DNA of 64,000 nucleotides from Haemophilus haemolyticus (GTDB lineage Bacteria; Pseudomonadota; Gammaproteobacteria; Enterobacterales; Pasteurellaceae), in contig NZ_CP031240.1 in assembly GCF_003351405.1 (NCBI RefSeq), positions 124,001 to 188,000 on the forward strand. Reading direction: 5' to 3'. This document shows, piece by piece, positions 49,865 through 60,051 of this stretch. Below the pieces are notes generated by a model. That model worked only from the letters and a program-made list of their open reading frames with translations, made no database searches and had not been told where the DNA came from. The position numbers and the translations under genes were made by a program. Position 1 is the stretch's first letter. Each line of letters starts with the position of its first letter.

Positions 49865-50803
49865 TTACGCTAACAATTCTTCTACAACATTGAATGATGC
49901 AACATCATTTACAGATATTGCTTGTAAATCACCCACAATGCGTTTGGTTAAACCATTTAATACTTTACCAGGTCCCACTTCAACAAGTGCTTGAACGCCA
50001 TCTTGCGCCATTTTTTCAACTGTTTCAGTCCAACGAACTGGGCTATATAACTGACGAACAAGTGCGGTACGAATTTCTGCACCTTCAGTTTCCGCTTTCA
50101 CATCAACGTTATTTAATACCGATGTTGTTGGTGTATTAATTTGAATATTCTCAAGTGTTACCGCTAATTGCTCGGCTGCTGGTTTCATCAATGCACAATG
50201 AGAAGGCACGCTCACCGCCAATGGCAATGCGCGCTTAGCACCTGCGTCTTTACATAATGCAGCCGCACGCTCAACTGCAGCCTTCGCACCAGCGATAACG
50301 ACTTGGCCTGGTGAGTTAAAGTTCACCGCAGATACAACTTCGCCTTCCTCTGCTTGTTTACAAGCATTAATAATCGCTTCATTATCCAAACCAATAATCG
50401 CATACATTGCGCCAGTGCCTTCAGGCACAGCTTGTTGCATTAATTTTCCGCGCAATTCCACTAATTTAATCGCATCTTGGAAATCCAACACACCAGCACA
50501 AACCAAGGCCGAATACTCACCTAAGCTATGGCCAGCCATTACTTCTGGTTTTAATTGAGGAAATTTTTCTTTCCATACGCGATAAATAGCTACGGATGCT
50601 GCCAAAAGTGCGGGCTGAGTTTGCCAAGTTTTATTTAATTCTTCTGCTGGACCTTGTTGAACCAAATTCCATAAATCATAGCCAAGCGCTTCAGATGCTT
50701 GTTTAAATGTTTCTGTAACGATTAGATATTCAGTTGCAAGATCAGCAAGCATACCGACAGTTTGGGAGCCTTGACCTGGGAAGACCATTGCGAATTTTTT
50801 CAT
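49865..50803 (-). CDS. fabD: Malonyl-CoA:ACP transacylase
   Basis: FabD loads malonate onto ACP. It has 312 residues, with FPGQGSQTVGML at the N-terminus, the nucleophile in GHSLGEYSALV (about Ser 92) and the catalytic His in VPSHCALM (about 201). It is upstream of fabG and separated from fabH by a 623-base repeat-filled gap, which is unusually large for this cluster. Confidence 0.97.
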   Translation of the reverse strand: MKKFAMVFPGQGSQTVGMLADLATEYLIVTETFKQASEALGYDLWNLVQQGPAEELNKTWQTQPALLAASVAIYRVWKEKFPQLKPEVMAGHSLGEYSALVCAGVLDFQDAIKLVELRGKLMQQAVPEGTGAMYAIIGLDNEAIINACKQAEEGEVVSAVNFNSPGQVVIAGAKAAVERAAALCKDAGAKRALPLAVSVPSHCALMKPAAEQLAVTLENIQINTPTTSVLNNVDVKAETEGAEIRTALVRQLYSPVRWTETVEKMAQDGVQALVEVGPGKVLNGLTKRIVGDLQAISVNDVASFNVVEELLA

Positions 50804-50844
50804 TATGTTGTTATCCTATGTTTTAATTAAAAATATTTTTCGGT

Positions 50845-51360
50845 AATTGACGTCAGGATTTCGCCTGACGGCGACCTACTTTTCTTTGCTTGTGCAAAGC
50901 AAAGTAGGCAAAAGAAACACTCCCCAATTAAATCGCTGATCTTTGCTTTGTTTCAATTTTCTTTACGGCAATTTGCTGAACTCGCTTCGCTCAAACAGAC
51001 GCAAATTGCCTAAAAATTGAAAGTCACAAAGGCGATTTATATGGGGCCCAAATTTAATCGGAGCATTATTTAAAAAGTGCAGTTGATTTTGAGTTCATTT
51101 TTAGAGTGAAAAATATTTTGAATTTTCACCGCACTTTACATCGAAGAAAGAACAAATTGGGTTCCCTTCTTTGCCGCCTGGAAAAATAGAAATTTGTAGG
51201 AAATTTGCGTCTGTTTGAGCGAAGCGAGTTCAGCAAATTTCCGTGAAGCAAATTTCTATTTTTCAGGAAACAAGGCAAAGCAGGGTTACTTTTCTTTTTG
51301 CTTACTTTTTCTTTGGTAAAACAAAGAAAAAGTAAGTCGCCGTCAGGCGAACTCCTGACT
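50845..51360. repeat. Inverted pair of dispersed non-coding repeats between fabD and fabH
   Basis: Two related units face each other. The left unit (about 50850-51040) reads GTCAGG, CGCCTGACGGCGACCTACTTTT, then a hairpin, then GCTGAACTCGCTTCGCTCAAACAGACGCAAAT. The right unit (about 51360-51150 on the minus strand) carries the same blocks in the same order. Each has a strong internal hairpin (50876-50907; 51301-51336, with a perfect 15-bp stem). The 85-codon open frame over the right unit is not a gene. This looks like a mobile or amplified intergenic repeat. Between the copies are an uptake-sequence dyad and A/T-rich DNA. Confidence 0.75.
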
Positions 51361-51368
51361 CTTAACAC

Positions 51369-51400
51369 AAAAAGTGCGGTCAATTTTTACCGCACTTTAA
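51369..51400 (-). terminator. USS-dyad terminator after fabH
   Basis: AAAGTGCGGT (51371-51380) and ACCGCACTTT (51389-51398), perfect 10-bp stem, 8-base loop, T/A-rich flanks. Confidence 0.8.
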
Positions 51401-51426
51401 AATTATCAATAATTATATCAAATCAA

Positions 51427-52377
51427 CTAAAATCTCACTAATGCTGAACCCCAAGTCCAACCACCACCAAAGGCTTCTAATAATAGTAACTGTCCACGTT
51501 GAATACGGCCATCTCGAACAGCCTCATCTAAAGCGACAGGCACAGTTGCAGCACTGTTGTTAGCGTATTTATCTAACGTTACAACCACTTGCGACATATC
51601 CATTTCTAATTTTTTAGCTGTCGCTGTAATAATACGTAGATTTGCTTGGTGTGGCACAAGCCAGTCTAAATTTTTTTTATCTAAATTATTTGCTAAAAGC
51701 GTTTCTTCCACCACATTTGAAAGTTCACGAACTGCCAACTTGAACGTTTCGTTACCTTGCATCTCGATATATCCAGATTTTTCTATACCACGTTCTGGCT
51801 GAGCTAAAACAAGGGCATTATGTTTATCTGCTGAAGCGTGTAAATGGGTAGAGATAATTCCTTCTTGTTCACTCGCATCTAAAATTACAGCACCCGCACC
51901 ATCACCAAATAGCACAACAGTGCTGCGATCAGTTTCATCTAATTTTCGAGAATTAAGATCTGATCCTATCACTAAGGCTTTTTTCACCTTGCCAGCACGA
52001 ATAAATTGATCTGCCACGCTCAATGCATAGACAAAACCTGTACAAGCTGCGGCTAAATCAAAAGAAATCGCATCATCAATATTTAATAAACCTTGTACTT
52101 GGCACGCGGCACTTGGATAAGCATGTGAGTTACTTGTTGTTGCAACAATAATCAGTTCAATATCTTGAGGATTAATTTGAGCAGCTTCAATCGCATTTTT
52201 TGCTGCTTCAAAACCCATTGTTGCAACAGTTTCATCTGCCGCTGCGATACGACGTTCACGAATACCGGAACGAGTGACAATCCATTCATCTGATGTATCA
52301 ACCATTTTTTCCAATTCCGCATTTGTACGGATATAGCTTGGTAAATAACTACCAGTAGATAAAATTCTGCTATTCAT
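51427..52377 (-). CDS. fabH: Beta-ketoacyl-ACP synthase III
   Basis: FabH condenses acetyl-CoA with malonyl-ACP and starts fatty acid synthesis. It has 316 residues. The catalytic Cys is in [12 protein letters not shown] (about 112), the His in VPHQANLRI (about 243) and the Asn in [13 protein letters not shown] (about 273). It follows plsX by 20 bases in the same direction. Confidence 0.97.
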   Translation of the reverse strand: MNSRILSTGSYLPSYIRTNAELEKMVDTSDEWIVTRSGIRERRIAAADETVATMGFEAAKNAIEAAQINPQDIELIIVATTSNSHAYPSAACQVQGLLNIDDAISFDLAAACTGFVYALSVADQFIRAGKVKKALVIGSDLNSRKLDETDRSTVVLFGDGAGAVILDASEQEGIISTHLHASADKHNALVLAQPERGIEKSGYIEMQGNETFKLAVRELSNVVEETLLANNLDKKNLDWLVPHQANLRIITATAKKLEMDMSQVVVTLDKYANNSAATVPVALDEAVRDGRIQRGQLLLLEAFGGGWTWGSALVRF

Positions 52378-52397
52378 AATAAATAAAAATTAAGTCA

Positions 52398-53417
52398 TTA
52401 ATAACGAGCAAGCCCAGCCAATATTTTTTCTGGAAGTTGCTGGCGAGCTTGGAAAGCGGCATCAGCAATAGCATGTGCAAAAGCATTCACGTTTGCGCTA
52501 CCGTGGCTTTTTACCACCACAGCTTTTAAGCCAATAAGTGATGCGCCATTATATTCATCAGGGTTAATTCGTTTCAAGCGTTTATAGCGTTGTTTAAATA
52601 CAAAACGAAAAAACCAAGCAAGAATGGGCTTTATAAAACGTGAATTCACTTTATCTTTAAACAGAGATAACAAATTTCTGACTGCCCCTTCTAAGGTTTT
52701 CAACGCAACATTGCCTGCAAATCCATCACTCACAATCACGTCGGCTTTCCCATTCAGTAAAACATCACCTTCGATAAATCCGACATAATTAAGTGCGGTT
52801 GATTTTTGCAGTAAATTAGCAGCATCACGAATAGATTGATGGCCTTTAATTTCTTCAATACCAATATTCAATAATCCAATTCTCGGATACACCAAATTAA
52901 GTCGAGCTTCAGCAAAAATCGCGCCCATTATAGCAAATTGATAAAGATTTTCCGCACTACACTCAATATTTGCACCAAGATCTAGCATCACTGATTTTTC
53001 ACCATCAATAGTCGGAATCAAAGAAATCAATGCTGGGCGTACAATGCCTTGTAAAGGCTGTAATAAAATCTTCGACAATCCCATTAATGCCGGTGTATTG
53101 CCAGCACTGACACAACCTTGTGCTTCGCCACGTTGTACAGTTTCTAATGCTAAACGCATTGATGTACCTTTACTATGACGCAATGCATAAGATATGCCTT
53201 GATTATTTTCTATAACACTTGAGCAATGTTGAACTTGTATTCGTTCTAAAACTGATTGAGAACACTTATTGAGAAGAGGAGAAATTTGTTGACTATCGCC
53301 AAAGAGGATTAAAGAAAGCTCAGGATCATTTTCCAACGCTAAAAGAGAGGCAGGGATAGTAATACGGGGACCAATGTCCCCGCCCATCACATCTAACGCC
53401 AAGGTTAGACGAGTCAA
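52398..53417 (-). CDS. plsX: Phosphate acyltransferase PlsX
   Basis: PlsX makes acyl-phosphate from acyl-ACP for phospholipid synthesis. It has 339 residues and begins MTRLTLALDVMGGDIGP, the invariant PlsX start; VSAGNTPALMGL and IVSDGFAGNVALKTLEG are further family motifs. It lies 21 bases after rpmF. Confidence 0.97.
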   Translation of the reverse strand: MTRLTLALDVMGGDIGPRITIPASLLALENDPELSLILFGDSQQISPLLNKCSQSVLERIQVQHCSSVIENNQGISYALRHSKGTSMRLALETVQRGEAQGCVSAGNTPALMGLSKILLQPLQGIVRPALISLIPTIDGEKSVMLDLGANIECSAENLYQFAIMGAIFAEARLNLVYPRIGLLNIGIEEIKGHQSIRDAANLLQKSTALNYVGFIEGDVLLNGKADVIVSDGFAGNVALKTLEGAVRNLLSLFKDKVNSRFIKPILAWFFRFVFKQRYKRLKRINPDEYNGASLIGLKAVVVKSHGSANVNAFAHAIADAAFQARQQLPEKILAGLARY

Positions 53418-53438
53418 GTGAATACCTATAAGTAAAAA

Positions 53439-53609
53439 TTACTTATTGATCACTTTACGACCACGGTAGTAACCGTCTGCAGTTACGTGATGGCGTAAGT
53501 GAGTTTCACCGCTTGCTTTATCCACTGATACTGCAGCAGTAGTTAACGCATCGTGTGAACGACGCATGTCACGACGTGAACGAGATTTTTTATTTTGTTG
53601 AACAGCCAT
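53439..53609 (-). CDS. rpmF: 50S ribosomal protein L32
   Basis: 56 residues, [20 protein letters not shown] at the start and [11 protein letters not shown] at the end, the complete L32. It lies between yceD and plsX in the conserved yceD-rpmF-plsX-fabH order. AGGAG precedes the ATG (in the yceD 3' gap). Confidence 0.97.
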
Positions 53610-53631
53610 TGGCCATACTCCTAAATTTAAT

Positions 53632-54156
53632 TTACTTTTGCTTTAAATTAGCTAATACAGCGAACGGGTTCGGTTTTTTTGCCAATTCGTCAGGCAATTC
53701 GCCAAAAACCTGTTCCTGCGCGGACACTTCACAGTGTTCAGATGAATGCATTGGTACAAGCGGCAAAGCTAAAATTAGCTCATCTTCCACCGTGCCAATT
53801 AAATCTATTTCGCCAAACTCATTGAACTCGATTGGCTCATAAATTTCCGGCAATACATCAGCTTGATCCCAATTAGCCACTGGACTATAAGTAAACTCAC
53901 ATTCCAATGTTTGTTTGTAAGGCTCGTTACAACGCTGACATTCTAATTCAACATCAATTTGCACTTTACCTTTCATCACCACTAATTTTTGTGGATCAAT
54001 ATAAAACGATAATGTTACCTGTGCATCGCTGAGCACGTTTACCACTGATTCCGCCAAACGCTCAAGCTGATTAGCAGCGTAATAGCCAACATAATCAAGC
54101 CGTCTTTGAGCATCTTTTACCGGATCAACGGTTAGGGGTAGTTTTACCTTTTGCAT
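53632..54156 (-). CDS. yceD: YceD / DUF177 family protein
   Basis: A 174-residue protein implicated in 23S rRNA accumulation in bacteria and plants. A central pair of cysteines in ECQRCNEPY (zinc-like) and the following TLECEFTY are typical. It starts [20 protein letters not shown] and leads the yceD-rpmF-plsX-fabH operon. Confidence 0.92.
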
Positions 54157-54245
54157 AGGGCGTGAATATTACCTGTTGTTGCGAAGATAGTCAAAGGGAA
54201 ATCACATTTTTTATGTAAGAAAACTCGTGATTTTCCCCCGCTTAA

Positions 54246-55622
54246 TTAACTTTTACAGGAATTTCCTTTTTTCATCACTTTGCCAAAATCATTTTTCGAA
54301 TCCGGTTTTGTCATATTATTTGGTGCACCTTTTTGTACAGGATAAACAGAATCCATTTGCCATTGATTCCAGCCACCATCATAAACCAAAGTATCTTTCC
54401 AGCCAGCTAGTTGAGTCATAAACCAAGGTACGCCTGCTCGCCAGCCTGTGCCACAATAAAAGGCTAATTTATTACCTTTTTCAATACCTTGAGTTTTCCA
54501 CAAAGCAAAAATTTCATTTGGGTTACGCAACGTGCCATCCGGATCATAAAAATCAGCCATATTGGAAGAATCAGTGCCAGCAAAGCCCCAAATTGCTCCT
54601 TGCGGTTCACCTTTGCCCGGAATGTAATCATAGCCGCTCACTTTGCCAGTATATTCATCCCAAGCACGGTTGCTAATGAGTTTTAAACCATTTTGTTGTG
54701 CCAACATAATTTCTTTCGGCGTTTCAATATCAATCGCAGGATTTGCAGGAATTGTTGCACCAAAATGAGTTTCAGGTATTGGTGTATTCACTGTGGTTTC
54801 TGTTGGTAAATTGGCATCCATCCAAGTAGAAAGATTGCCATTTAATACACGCACATCTTTCACGCCTGCCCATTTTAACGCCCAAAATACGCGATAGGCT
54901 GCCAATTGATTATCTGAATACAAAATAATAGTTTTGTCCGCCGTAATACCATTTTTCAACAAATTTTGCTCAATCACTTCCGGCGATGATAAATTCCAAA
55001 TCGGGCCATTTTCGATCCAATCCGTATCAAAATGATAAGCGCCAACAATGTGTTGCACATAGCCTTGGGATTTTTCTAACGGTCCCCAAGACACTTCAAA
55101 AATCGCAAATTTATCATTGTCGTAAGTTTCTGGTTTTTCACCTTTCAACACAGAATTAATCCATTCCGGAGAAACGCTATATTGGAAGTTTTGGAAACGT
55201 TCTAATGGATAATCTGCATTAGCGTAACTGATAAAATCATTAAATACGCGAGTTTTATAGCCTTTTGCGGCGAAATCAGCACTAATGCAAGCTAAATTAT
55301 CCAGATTAGAATCATAAAATACCAAGGTTTTATCCTTAGTAATCCCCTTGCCTGCTGCAAAAGATTCAAATTTGTCCGGTGCAATGGAATCTAGCCATGA
55401 GCAAGAAAATTGCACAGCGTTAGGAATATGTCCACCACGCGTCGTATTTTTATCTTTGAAACCGTTGTAAAAGCTATCTTGGCGAGAATCAATAATCACA
55501 TAATTCGGATTATTCAAATTATCCAAAAGTTCTTTTGTTTCAATAGTTTTTACTTGATTGTCATCACAAGCTGCAAGTGCAAATACAATGCCAATACCTA
55601 ATAAAGAGCGGTTAAATTTCAT
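54246..55622 (-). CDS. Lipoprotein sulfurtransferase with three rhodanese-like domains
   Basis: 458 residues. A signal peptide with lipobox LAAC (Cys 19) anchors it in the membrane facing the periplasm. Three rhodanese-type repeats can be seen: one with YVIIDSRQDSFYNGF but a Cys-less loop, a second (about 160-280) also lacking the catalytic Cys, and a third (about 300-430) with the active loop FYCGTGWRAG. So one working and two degenerate domains. It precedes a YeeE-type permease (14 bases), suggesting transfer of periplasmic sulfane sulfur to the permease. Confidence 0.88.
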   Translation of the reverse strand: MKFNRSLLGIGIVFALAACDDNQVKTIETKELLDNLNNPNYVIIDSRQDSFYNGFKDKNTTRGGHIPNAVQFSCSWLDSIAPDKFESFAAGKGITKDKTLVFYDSNLDNLACISADFAAKGYKTRVFNDFISYANADYPLERFQNFQYSVSPEWINSVLKGEKPETYDNDKFAIFEVSWGPLEKSQGYVQHIVGAYHFDTDWIENGPIWNLSSPEVIEQNLLKNGITADKTIILYSDNQLAAYRVFWALKWAGVKDVRVLNGNLSTWMDANLPTETTVNTPIPETHFGATIPANPAIDIETPKEIMLAQQNGLKLISNRAWDEYTGKVSGYDYIPGKGEPQGAIWGFAGTDSSNMADFYDPDGTLRNPNEIFALWKTQGIEKGNKLAFYCGTGWRAGVPWFMTQLAGWKDTLVYDGGWNQWQMDSVYPVQKGAPNNMTKPDSKNDFGKVMKKGNSCKS

Positions 55623-55636
55623 TGAGTTTCTCCTTT

Positions 55637-56632
55637 TTATCTTTTCACTAACAATCTGTTACCAATCCAACACCCTAATAAAATAAAGCCTGTAGCAAGC
55701 CAGCCTTGCCAAGAAAAATAGGCGGTTGCCACTAAGGAATTTGTCACTGTGCAGCCACCAGCTAATGCTGCGCCTAAGCCCATTAAAACGCCCCCTAAAA
55801 TACGTCGTAAGGCTTCTTTGGGCTGAGGCATTCTGAGATTAAAATCACCACTAAGTCTTGCCATTAAAAATGATCCCAATGGAATCCCAACCACAAATAA
55901 ACTCCCCCAGTTTAAATAACGTTGCTGACCGATGACTAAATATTGCACCACATTAGCCGAAGGCACAGAAATACCATAGCCAAAATTACGTCCGGCCTTA
56001 GCACTAAAATACCAAGCGACAACACCCAACAAACCGATTAATAACGCACCCAAATAAGGATTCCAACTACGCTTAAAAGTGCGGTCAAAAAATGAAAGAT
56101 TTAAAAGATTTTCTTGGGAAACAATTTTTTCACGGCGAGAAAACAGAATCAGCGTGGCGATAATTAAAATCGCAACCAACCACCAAGGAGAAATGGAGAA
56201 TGTTAAATAAATATTATTCCATTGTGTGGTTTGTTGGGTTAATCCGCCAATGAATTGACGAAGGCTGCCAGTTTGTGTTGAAGCCATTGTGAGCGCAAAA
56301 GCAAACAGAGCAAGTAAACTGCCTAACGCCCCTTCAGCACTGCGAAACCAAGCTCCGCTCCCACAACAATTACTTAACACCATACCAATGCCAAATAATA
56401 ATCCACCTAAAATACTGGCAAGCACAGGCAACTGAGATGTAGGAATTTTGATGAGTTCAAATTCAGCCAGCGTAAAAAACCCGATAGATTGCACACTGAC
56501 AGCAATTAAAAGTGCGGTAAAAAAACGGAAGTTTTTTTCAAATAAAAAACGACGAAAACCAGAAACAAAACAGAATTGTGTACGTTGAAGTAGAATACCG
56601 AAAGCTATTCCAATAAATAAGCCGCTAAACAT
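55637..56632 (-). CDS. YeeE/YedE family sulfur-compound permease
   Basis: A 331-residue integral-membrane protein of the DUF395 family with nine or more hydrophobic helices and two half repeats. The conserved cysteines are seen in QRTQFCFVSGFRRFLFE, SNCCGSGAWFRSAEGALGS and GGCTVTNSLVA. E. coli YeeE imports thiosulfate through such cysteines. It is transcribed before the rhodanese lipoprotein, presumably as a pair for sulfur uptake. Confidence 0.88.
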   Translation of the reverse strand: MFSGLFIGIAFGILLQRTQFCFVSGFRRFLFEKNFRFFTALLIAVSVQSIGFFTLAEFELIKIPTSQLPVLASILGGLLFGIGMVLSNCCGSGAWFRSAEGALGSLLALFAFALTMASTQTGSLRQFIGGLTQQTTQWNNIYLTFSISPWWLVAILIIATLILFSRREKIVSQENLLNLSFFDRTFKRSWNPYLGALLIGLLGVVAWYFSAKAGRNFGYGISVPSANVVQYLVIGQQRYLNWGSLFVVGIPLGSFLMARLSGDFNLRMPQPKEALRRILGGVLMGLGAALAGGCTVTNSLVATAYFSWQGWLATGFILLGCWIGNRLLVKR

Positions 56633-56772
56633 AGATTAAACCTTAATACTGATGGCGGAAATGAATTGCTAATATTAAAACATAATTGTTCTGTAGCTGT
56701 CATTATTTAAATAGTTGGAAGAATAAAAAAAATTGCTATAATCACGCCTCTTTTTTTTAACAAGGAAAGATA

Positions 56773-57645
56773 ATGATGACTTCAAATTCTTATTGGCAAC
56801 GCTTGAAAGTGGCATTTCAATATGTCATGCCGCAAATTTATTTAACTCAAATTGCAGGCTGGTTTGCTAAACAAAAATGGGGTGTACTAACCCATGTTGT
56901 AATTAAAGCTTTTGCGAAAAAATACAACATTGATATGAGTATTGCGCAAAAAGAACAATTTTCTGATTACGCAAGTTTTAATGAATTTTTTATTCGTCCG
57001 TTAAAAGAAAACGCGCGTCCAATTAATCAAAATCCTACCGCACTTTGTTTACCAGCAGACGGTCGCATTAGCGAGTGCGGTCATATTGACGATAATCTTT
57101 TATTGCAAGCAAAAGGGCATTTTTTCAGCCTAGAAGACTTACTGGCAGAAGATAAAGAATTAGTGGAAACCTTTAAAAATGGTGAATTTGCCACTACTTA
57201 TCTTTCTCCTCGTGATTATCACCGAGTACATATGCCGTGTGATGGTACGCTACGCAAAATGATTTATGTGCCGGGTGATTTATTCTCTGTGAATCCATTT
57301 TTAGCCCAACATGTACCAAATTTATTTGCGCGTAATGAACGCGTGATTTGTGTATTTGATACTGAATTTGGCACAATGGTACAAATTTTAGTCGGCGCAA
57401 CCATCACTGCAAGTATTGGCACAACTTGGGCGGGCGTAATTAATCCACCACGCCACAACGAAGTGAAAACTTGGACTTATGAAGGCGAAAGTGCGGTCAA
57501 ATTATTGAAAGGTCAAGAAATGGGTTGGTTCCAACTTGGTTCGACAGTAATTAATTTATTCCAAGCAAATCAAGTCCGTTTAGCTGATCATCTAAGCGTC
57601 AACGAACCTGTTCGCATGGGCGAAATCTTGGCATATAAAAAATAA
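56773..57645 (+). CDS. psd: Phosphatidylserine decarboxylase proenzyme
   Basis: Psd makes phosphatidylethanolamine. It has 290 residues. The self-cleavage site LGST (in [12 protein letters not shown], about residues 252-255) yields the pyruvoyl alpha chain; the catalytic Asp/His appear in ADGRISECG and [10 protein letters not shown]. The start has AAGGAAAG upstream; a second ATG follows immediately. An uptake sequence (GAAAGTGCGGTCAA) lies inside the gene near 57489. Confidence 0.96.
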   Translation: MMTSNSYWQRLKVAFQYVMPQIYLTQIAGWFAKQKWGVLTHVVIKAFAKKYNIDMSIAQKEQFSDYASFNEFFIRPLKENARPINQNPTALCLPADGRISECGHIDDNLLLQAKGHFFSLEDLLAEDKELVETFKNGEFATTYLSPRDYHRVHMPCDGTLRKMIYVPGDLFSVNPFLAQHVPNLFARNERVICVFDTEFGTMVQILVGATITASIGTTWAGVINPPRHNEVKTWTYEGESAVKLLKGQEMGWFQLGSTVINLFQANQVRLADHLSVNEPVRMGEILAYKK

Positions 57646-57669
57646 TTTTTAACGAAAGGAAAACATCAA

Positions 57670-58293
57670 ATGAATTTTGAACAAGTAAAATTAGAAAGCG
57701 TTTCTGAAAAAGGTAGCTACGGTATTGGTTTACAAATTGGACAACAATTAGCCGATAGCCAAATGGAGATCACCGTTGAAGCTGTGGCAAAAGGCATTTT
57801 TGACGCATTAAATCATAATCAACCCGCATTAGACATCAATGACTTAATGCATTCTGTTCAAGCACTTCAACAACAAGCCGCTGAAGCACAACAAGCGCAA
57901 TTTAAAGCCATTGAAGAAGAAGGCAAAAAATTCTTAGAAGAAAATGCGAAAAAAGCAGGGGTAAACGTAACCGACAGCGGTTTACAATACGAAATCATAA
58001 CTGAAGGCAATGGCGCAAAACCAGCTGCAACAGATAAAGTGCGAGTACACTATACCGGTACATTACCAGATGGCACAGTATTCGACAGTTCTGTGGCTCG
58101 TGGTACGCCAGCTGAATTTCCTGTAAATGGTGTAATCCGTGGTTGGGTTGAAGCATTACAAATGATGCCTGTGGGTTCTAAATGGAAACTCACTATTCCA
58201 CACGAACTTGCTTATGGTGAACGTGGCGCTGGCGCATCAATTCCGCCATTCTCAACACTTGTATTTGAAGTAGAATTATTAGATATTCTTTAA
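57670..58293 (+). CDS. fklB: FKBP-type peptidyl-prolyl isomerase (FKBP22 / FklB)
   Basis: 207 residues: an N-terminal helical dimerisation domain (about 1-90, [18 protein letters not shown]) and a C-terminal FKBP domain with [33 protein letters not shown] and [19 protein letters not shown]. Cytoplasmic by lack of signal peptide. It starts 24 bases after psd, so it may be cotranscribed. Confidence 0.95.
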   Translation: MNFEQVKLESVSEKGSYGIGLQIGQQLADSQMEITVEAVAKGIFDALNHNQPALDINDLMHSVQALQQQAAEAQQAQFKAIEEEGKKFLEENAKKAGVNVTDSGLQYEIITEGNGAKPAATDKVRVHYTGTLPDGTVFDSSVARGTPAEFPVNGVIRGWVEALQMMPVGSKWKLTIPHELAYGERGAGASIPPFSTLVFEVELLDIL

Positions 58294-58312
58294 TCAAAAA
58301 ATACGATACCTA

Positions 58313-58343
58313 TAAAGGCAAAGTCATAAAGATTTTGCCTTTA
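58313..58343 (+). terminator. Terminator after fklB
   Basis: AAAGGCAAA and TTTGCCTTT form a perfect 9-bp stem with an 11-base loop, followed by ATTGTT. Confidence 0.75.
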
Positions 58344-58496
58344 TTGTTAAAATAATGTTATTATTTTGCCTGACAAATTTCATTTGTCTTATATCGCAAG
58401 TTTTGTGTATAGGAAAATGGGCACTTCTTTTTTCACTGCATTCATTATTTATACCTTTCTTGCAAATCTTTCTTTTCAATAAATTTAGGTTATCTT

Positions 58497-59717
58497 ATGA
58501 AAGAGATTTGGCTACAATTTAAACAAAATTACTTAATTAAATACTGGAATCCGATTGTCGCTGTGACTGCAGCAGGTTTACTTTCCGCTTATTACTTTGG
58601 GGTAACAGGCACTTATTGGGCTGTTACAGGGGAATTTACTCGGTGGGGAGGACATGCATTACAAGCATTAGGCGTTGATATATCTGAATGGAGTTACTAC
58701 AAAATCATAGGAATGCAAGGTAATATCTTCTCACGTGTTGATGGTGTCATGATCTTAGGCATGTTTGCAGGTTGTATTTCTGCGGCACTTTGGGCAAATA
58801 ATGTAAAATGGCGCAACCAACCACATAAACGTCGGATTATTCAGGCTTTAATTGGCGGTGCATTAGCAGGATTTGGTGCACGTTTAGCAATGGGATGTAA
58901 TTTAGCTTCACTTTTTACAGGTATTCCACAATTTTCGGTACACGCTTGGTTCTTCACTATCGCAACAGCAATAGGTACTTATGCGGGTGTGAAAGTCACA
59001 TTATTACCAATATTTCGCGTTAAATTAGAACTGAAAAAAGGTGCAGCGAAAATAAAAGAAACAGATCCTAAACAAGCACAACGCCGTTTCTGGATTGGTA
59101 TGGTTGTATTTTTTGCTTATCTTATTGCTTCACTTTATGTAATGACTCAATCTATTAAACTTGGTTTTGCTATGGTTTGTGGTTTGGCTTTCGGGTTATT
59201 AATTGAACGTGCTCAAATTTGTTTTACCTCAGCTTTCCGGGACTTATGGGTAACTGGGCGTGCTTATATGGCAAAAGCGATTATTTTTGGAATATTAGTG
59301 GGCACCATTGGTGTATTTAGCTACATTCAACTTGGCGTCTCGCCTAAGATTATGTGGGCTGGTCCCAATGCGATTATTGGCGGTTTATTATTCGGCTTTG
59401 GTATTGTACTCGCTGGTGGTTGTGAAACAGGTTGGATGTATCGCTCAATGGAAGGTCAAGTACACTTTATGTGGGTTGGCTTAGGTAACGTAGTCGGTTC
59501 AACTTATCTCGCCTATGTTTGGGATGATATCGCTCCTGTTTTAGCACTTGATTACGAAAAACTTAATTTACTAAAATCTTTCGGGCCCGTAGGTGGCTTA
59601 CTTGTGAATTACGGTTTATTAATTTTATGTTTAATTGCCGTAGTCTGGTGGGAACGTCGTTTCTTAGCCAAAGCAAAATCTCAAATAACCGCACAAACTG
59701 GCTGTGGATGTAATTAA
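58497..59717 (+). CDS. yedE: YedE-type selenium/sulfur permease
   Basis: A 406-residue membrane protein of the YeeE/YedE family with two half repeats and about ten helices. The conserved Cys motifs are GARLAMGCNLASLF (about 127-140), ERAQICFTSAFRDL and GGCETGWMYRS; the C-terminus GCGCN carries two more Cys. E. coli and many bacteria pair YedE with YedF and this is the case here. Substrate probably a reduced sulfur or selenium compound. Confidence 0.9.
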   Translation: MKEIWLQFKQNYLIKYWNPIVAVTAAGLLSAYYFGVTGTYWAVTGEFTRWGGHALQALGVDISEWSYYKIIGMQGNIFSRVDGVMILGMFAGCISAALWANNVKWRNQPHKRRIIQALIGGALAGFGARLAMGCNLASLFTGIPQFSVHAWFFTIATAIGTYAGVKVTLLPIFRVKLELKKGAAKIKETDPKQAQRRFWIGMVVFFAYLIASLYVMTQSIKLGFAMVCGLAFGLLIERAQICFTSAFRDLWVTGRAYMAKAIIFGILVGTIGVFSYIQLGVSPKIMWAGPNAIIGGLLFGFGIVLAGGCETGWMYRSMEGQVHFMWVGLGNVVGSTYLAYVWDDIAPVLALDYEKLNLLKSFGPVGGLLVNYGLLILCLIAVVWWERRFLAKAKSQITAQTGCGCN

Positions 59718-59734
59718 CCAAAAGGAGCATAATC

Positions 59735-60004
59735 ATGGCATTTACTATTGTTCAAAAATTAGATAAAGATCCAAAAGACATTTCACCCGATTATACATTA
59801 GATACGTTAGGCGAACCCTGCCCTTACCCCGCTATTGTAATGTTAGAAACCATGCCACAATTACAAAAAGGTGAAATTTTAGAACTATTAAGCGATTGCG
59901 CACAATCTATCAACAACATTCCTATTGATACTAAAAATCATGGCTATACACTGCTAAGTGTAGAGCAAGATGGAACAAAATTACGTTACTTAATTCAGCG
60001 TTAA
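59735..60004 (+). CDS. yedF: TusA-family sulfur carrier (YedF-like)
   Basis: 89 residues with the TusA/SirA signature LDTLGEPCPYPAIVMLE (catalytic Cys in CPYP, about 29). It follows yedE by 17 bases with its own AGGAG. It would accept sulfur or selenium from the permease in the cytoplasm. Confidence 0.92.
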   Translation: MAFTIVQKLDKDPKDISPDYTLDTLGEPCPYPAIVMLETMPQLQKGEILELLSDCAQSINNIPIDTKNHGYTLLSVEQDGTKLRYLIQR

Positions 60005-60005
60005 A

Positions 60006-60032
60006 AAATGGCTCCATAAGGAGCCATTTATT
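60006..60032 (+). terminator. Terminator after yedF
   Basis: AAATGGCTCC and GGAGCCATTT form a perfect 10-bp stem with a 4-base loop, then ATTATT. Confidence 0.8.
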
Positions 60033-60051
60033 ATCTACCAATAAAATCAAA

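Noticed and set aside
51126..51383. 85-residue open frame between fabD and fabH
   Set aside because: It covers the right-hand copy of the intergenic repeat and its hairpin, starts in an uptake sequence, and has no ribosome binding site or protein-like composition.
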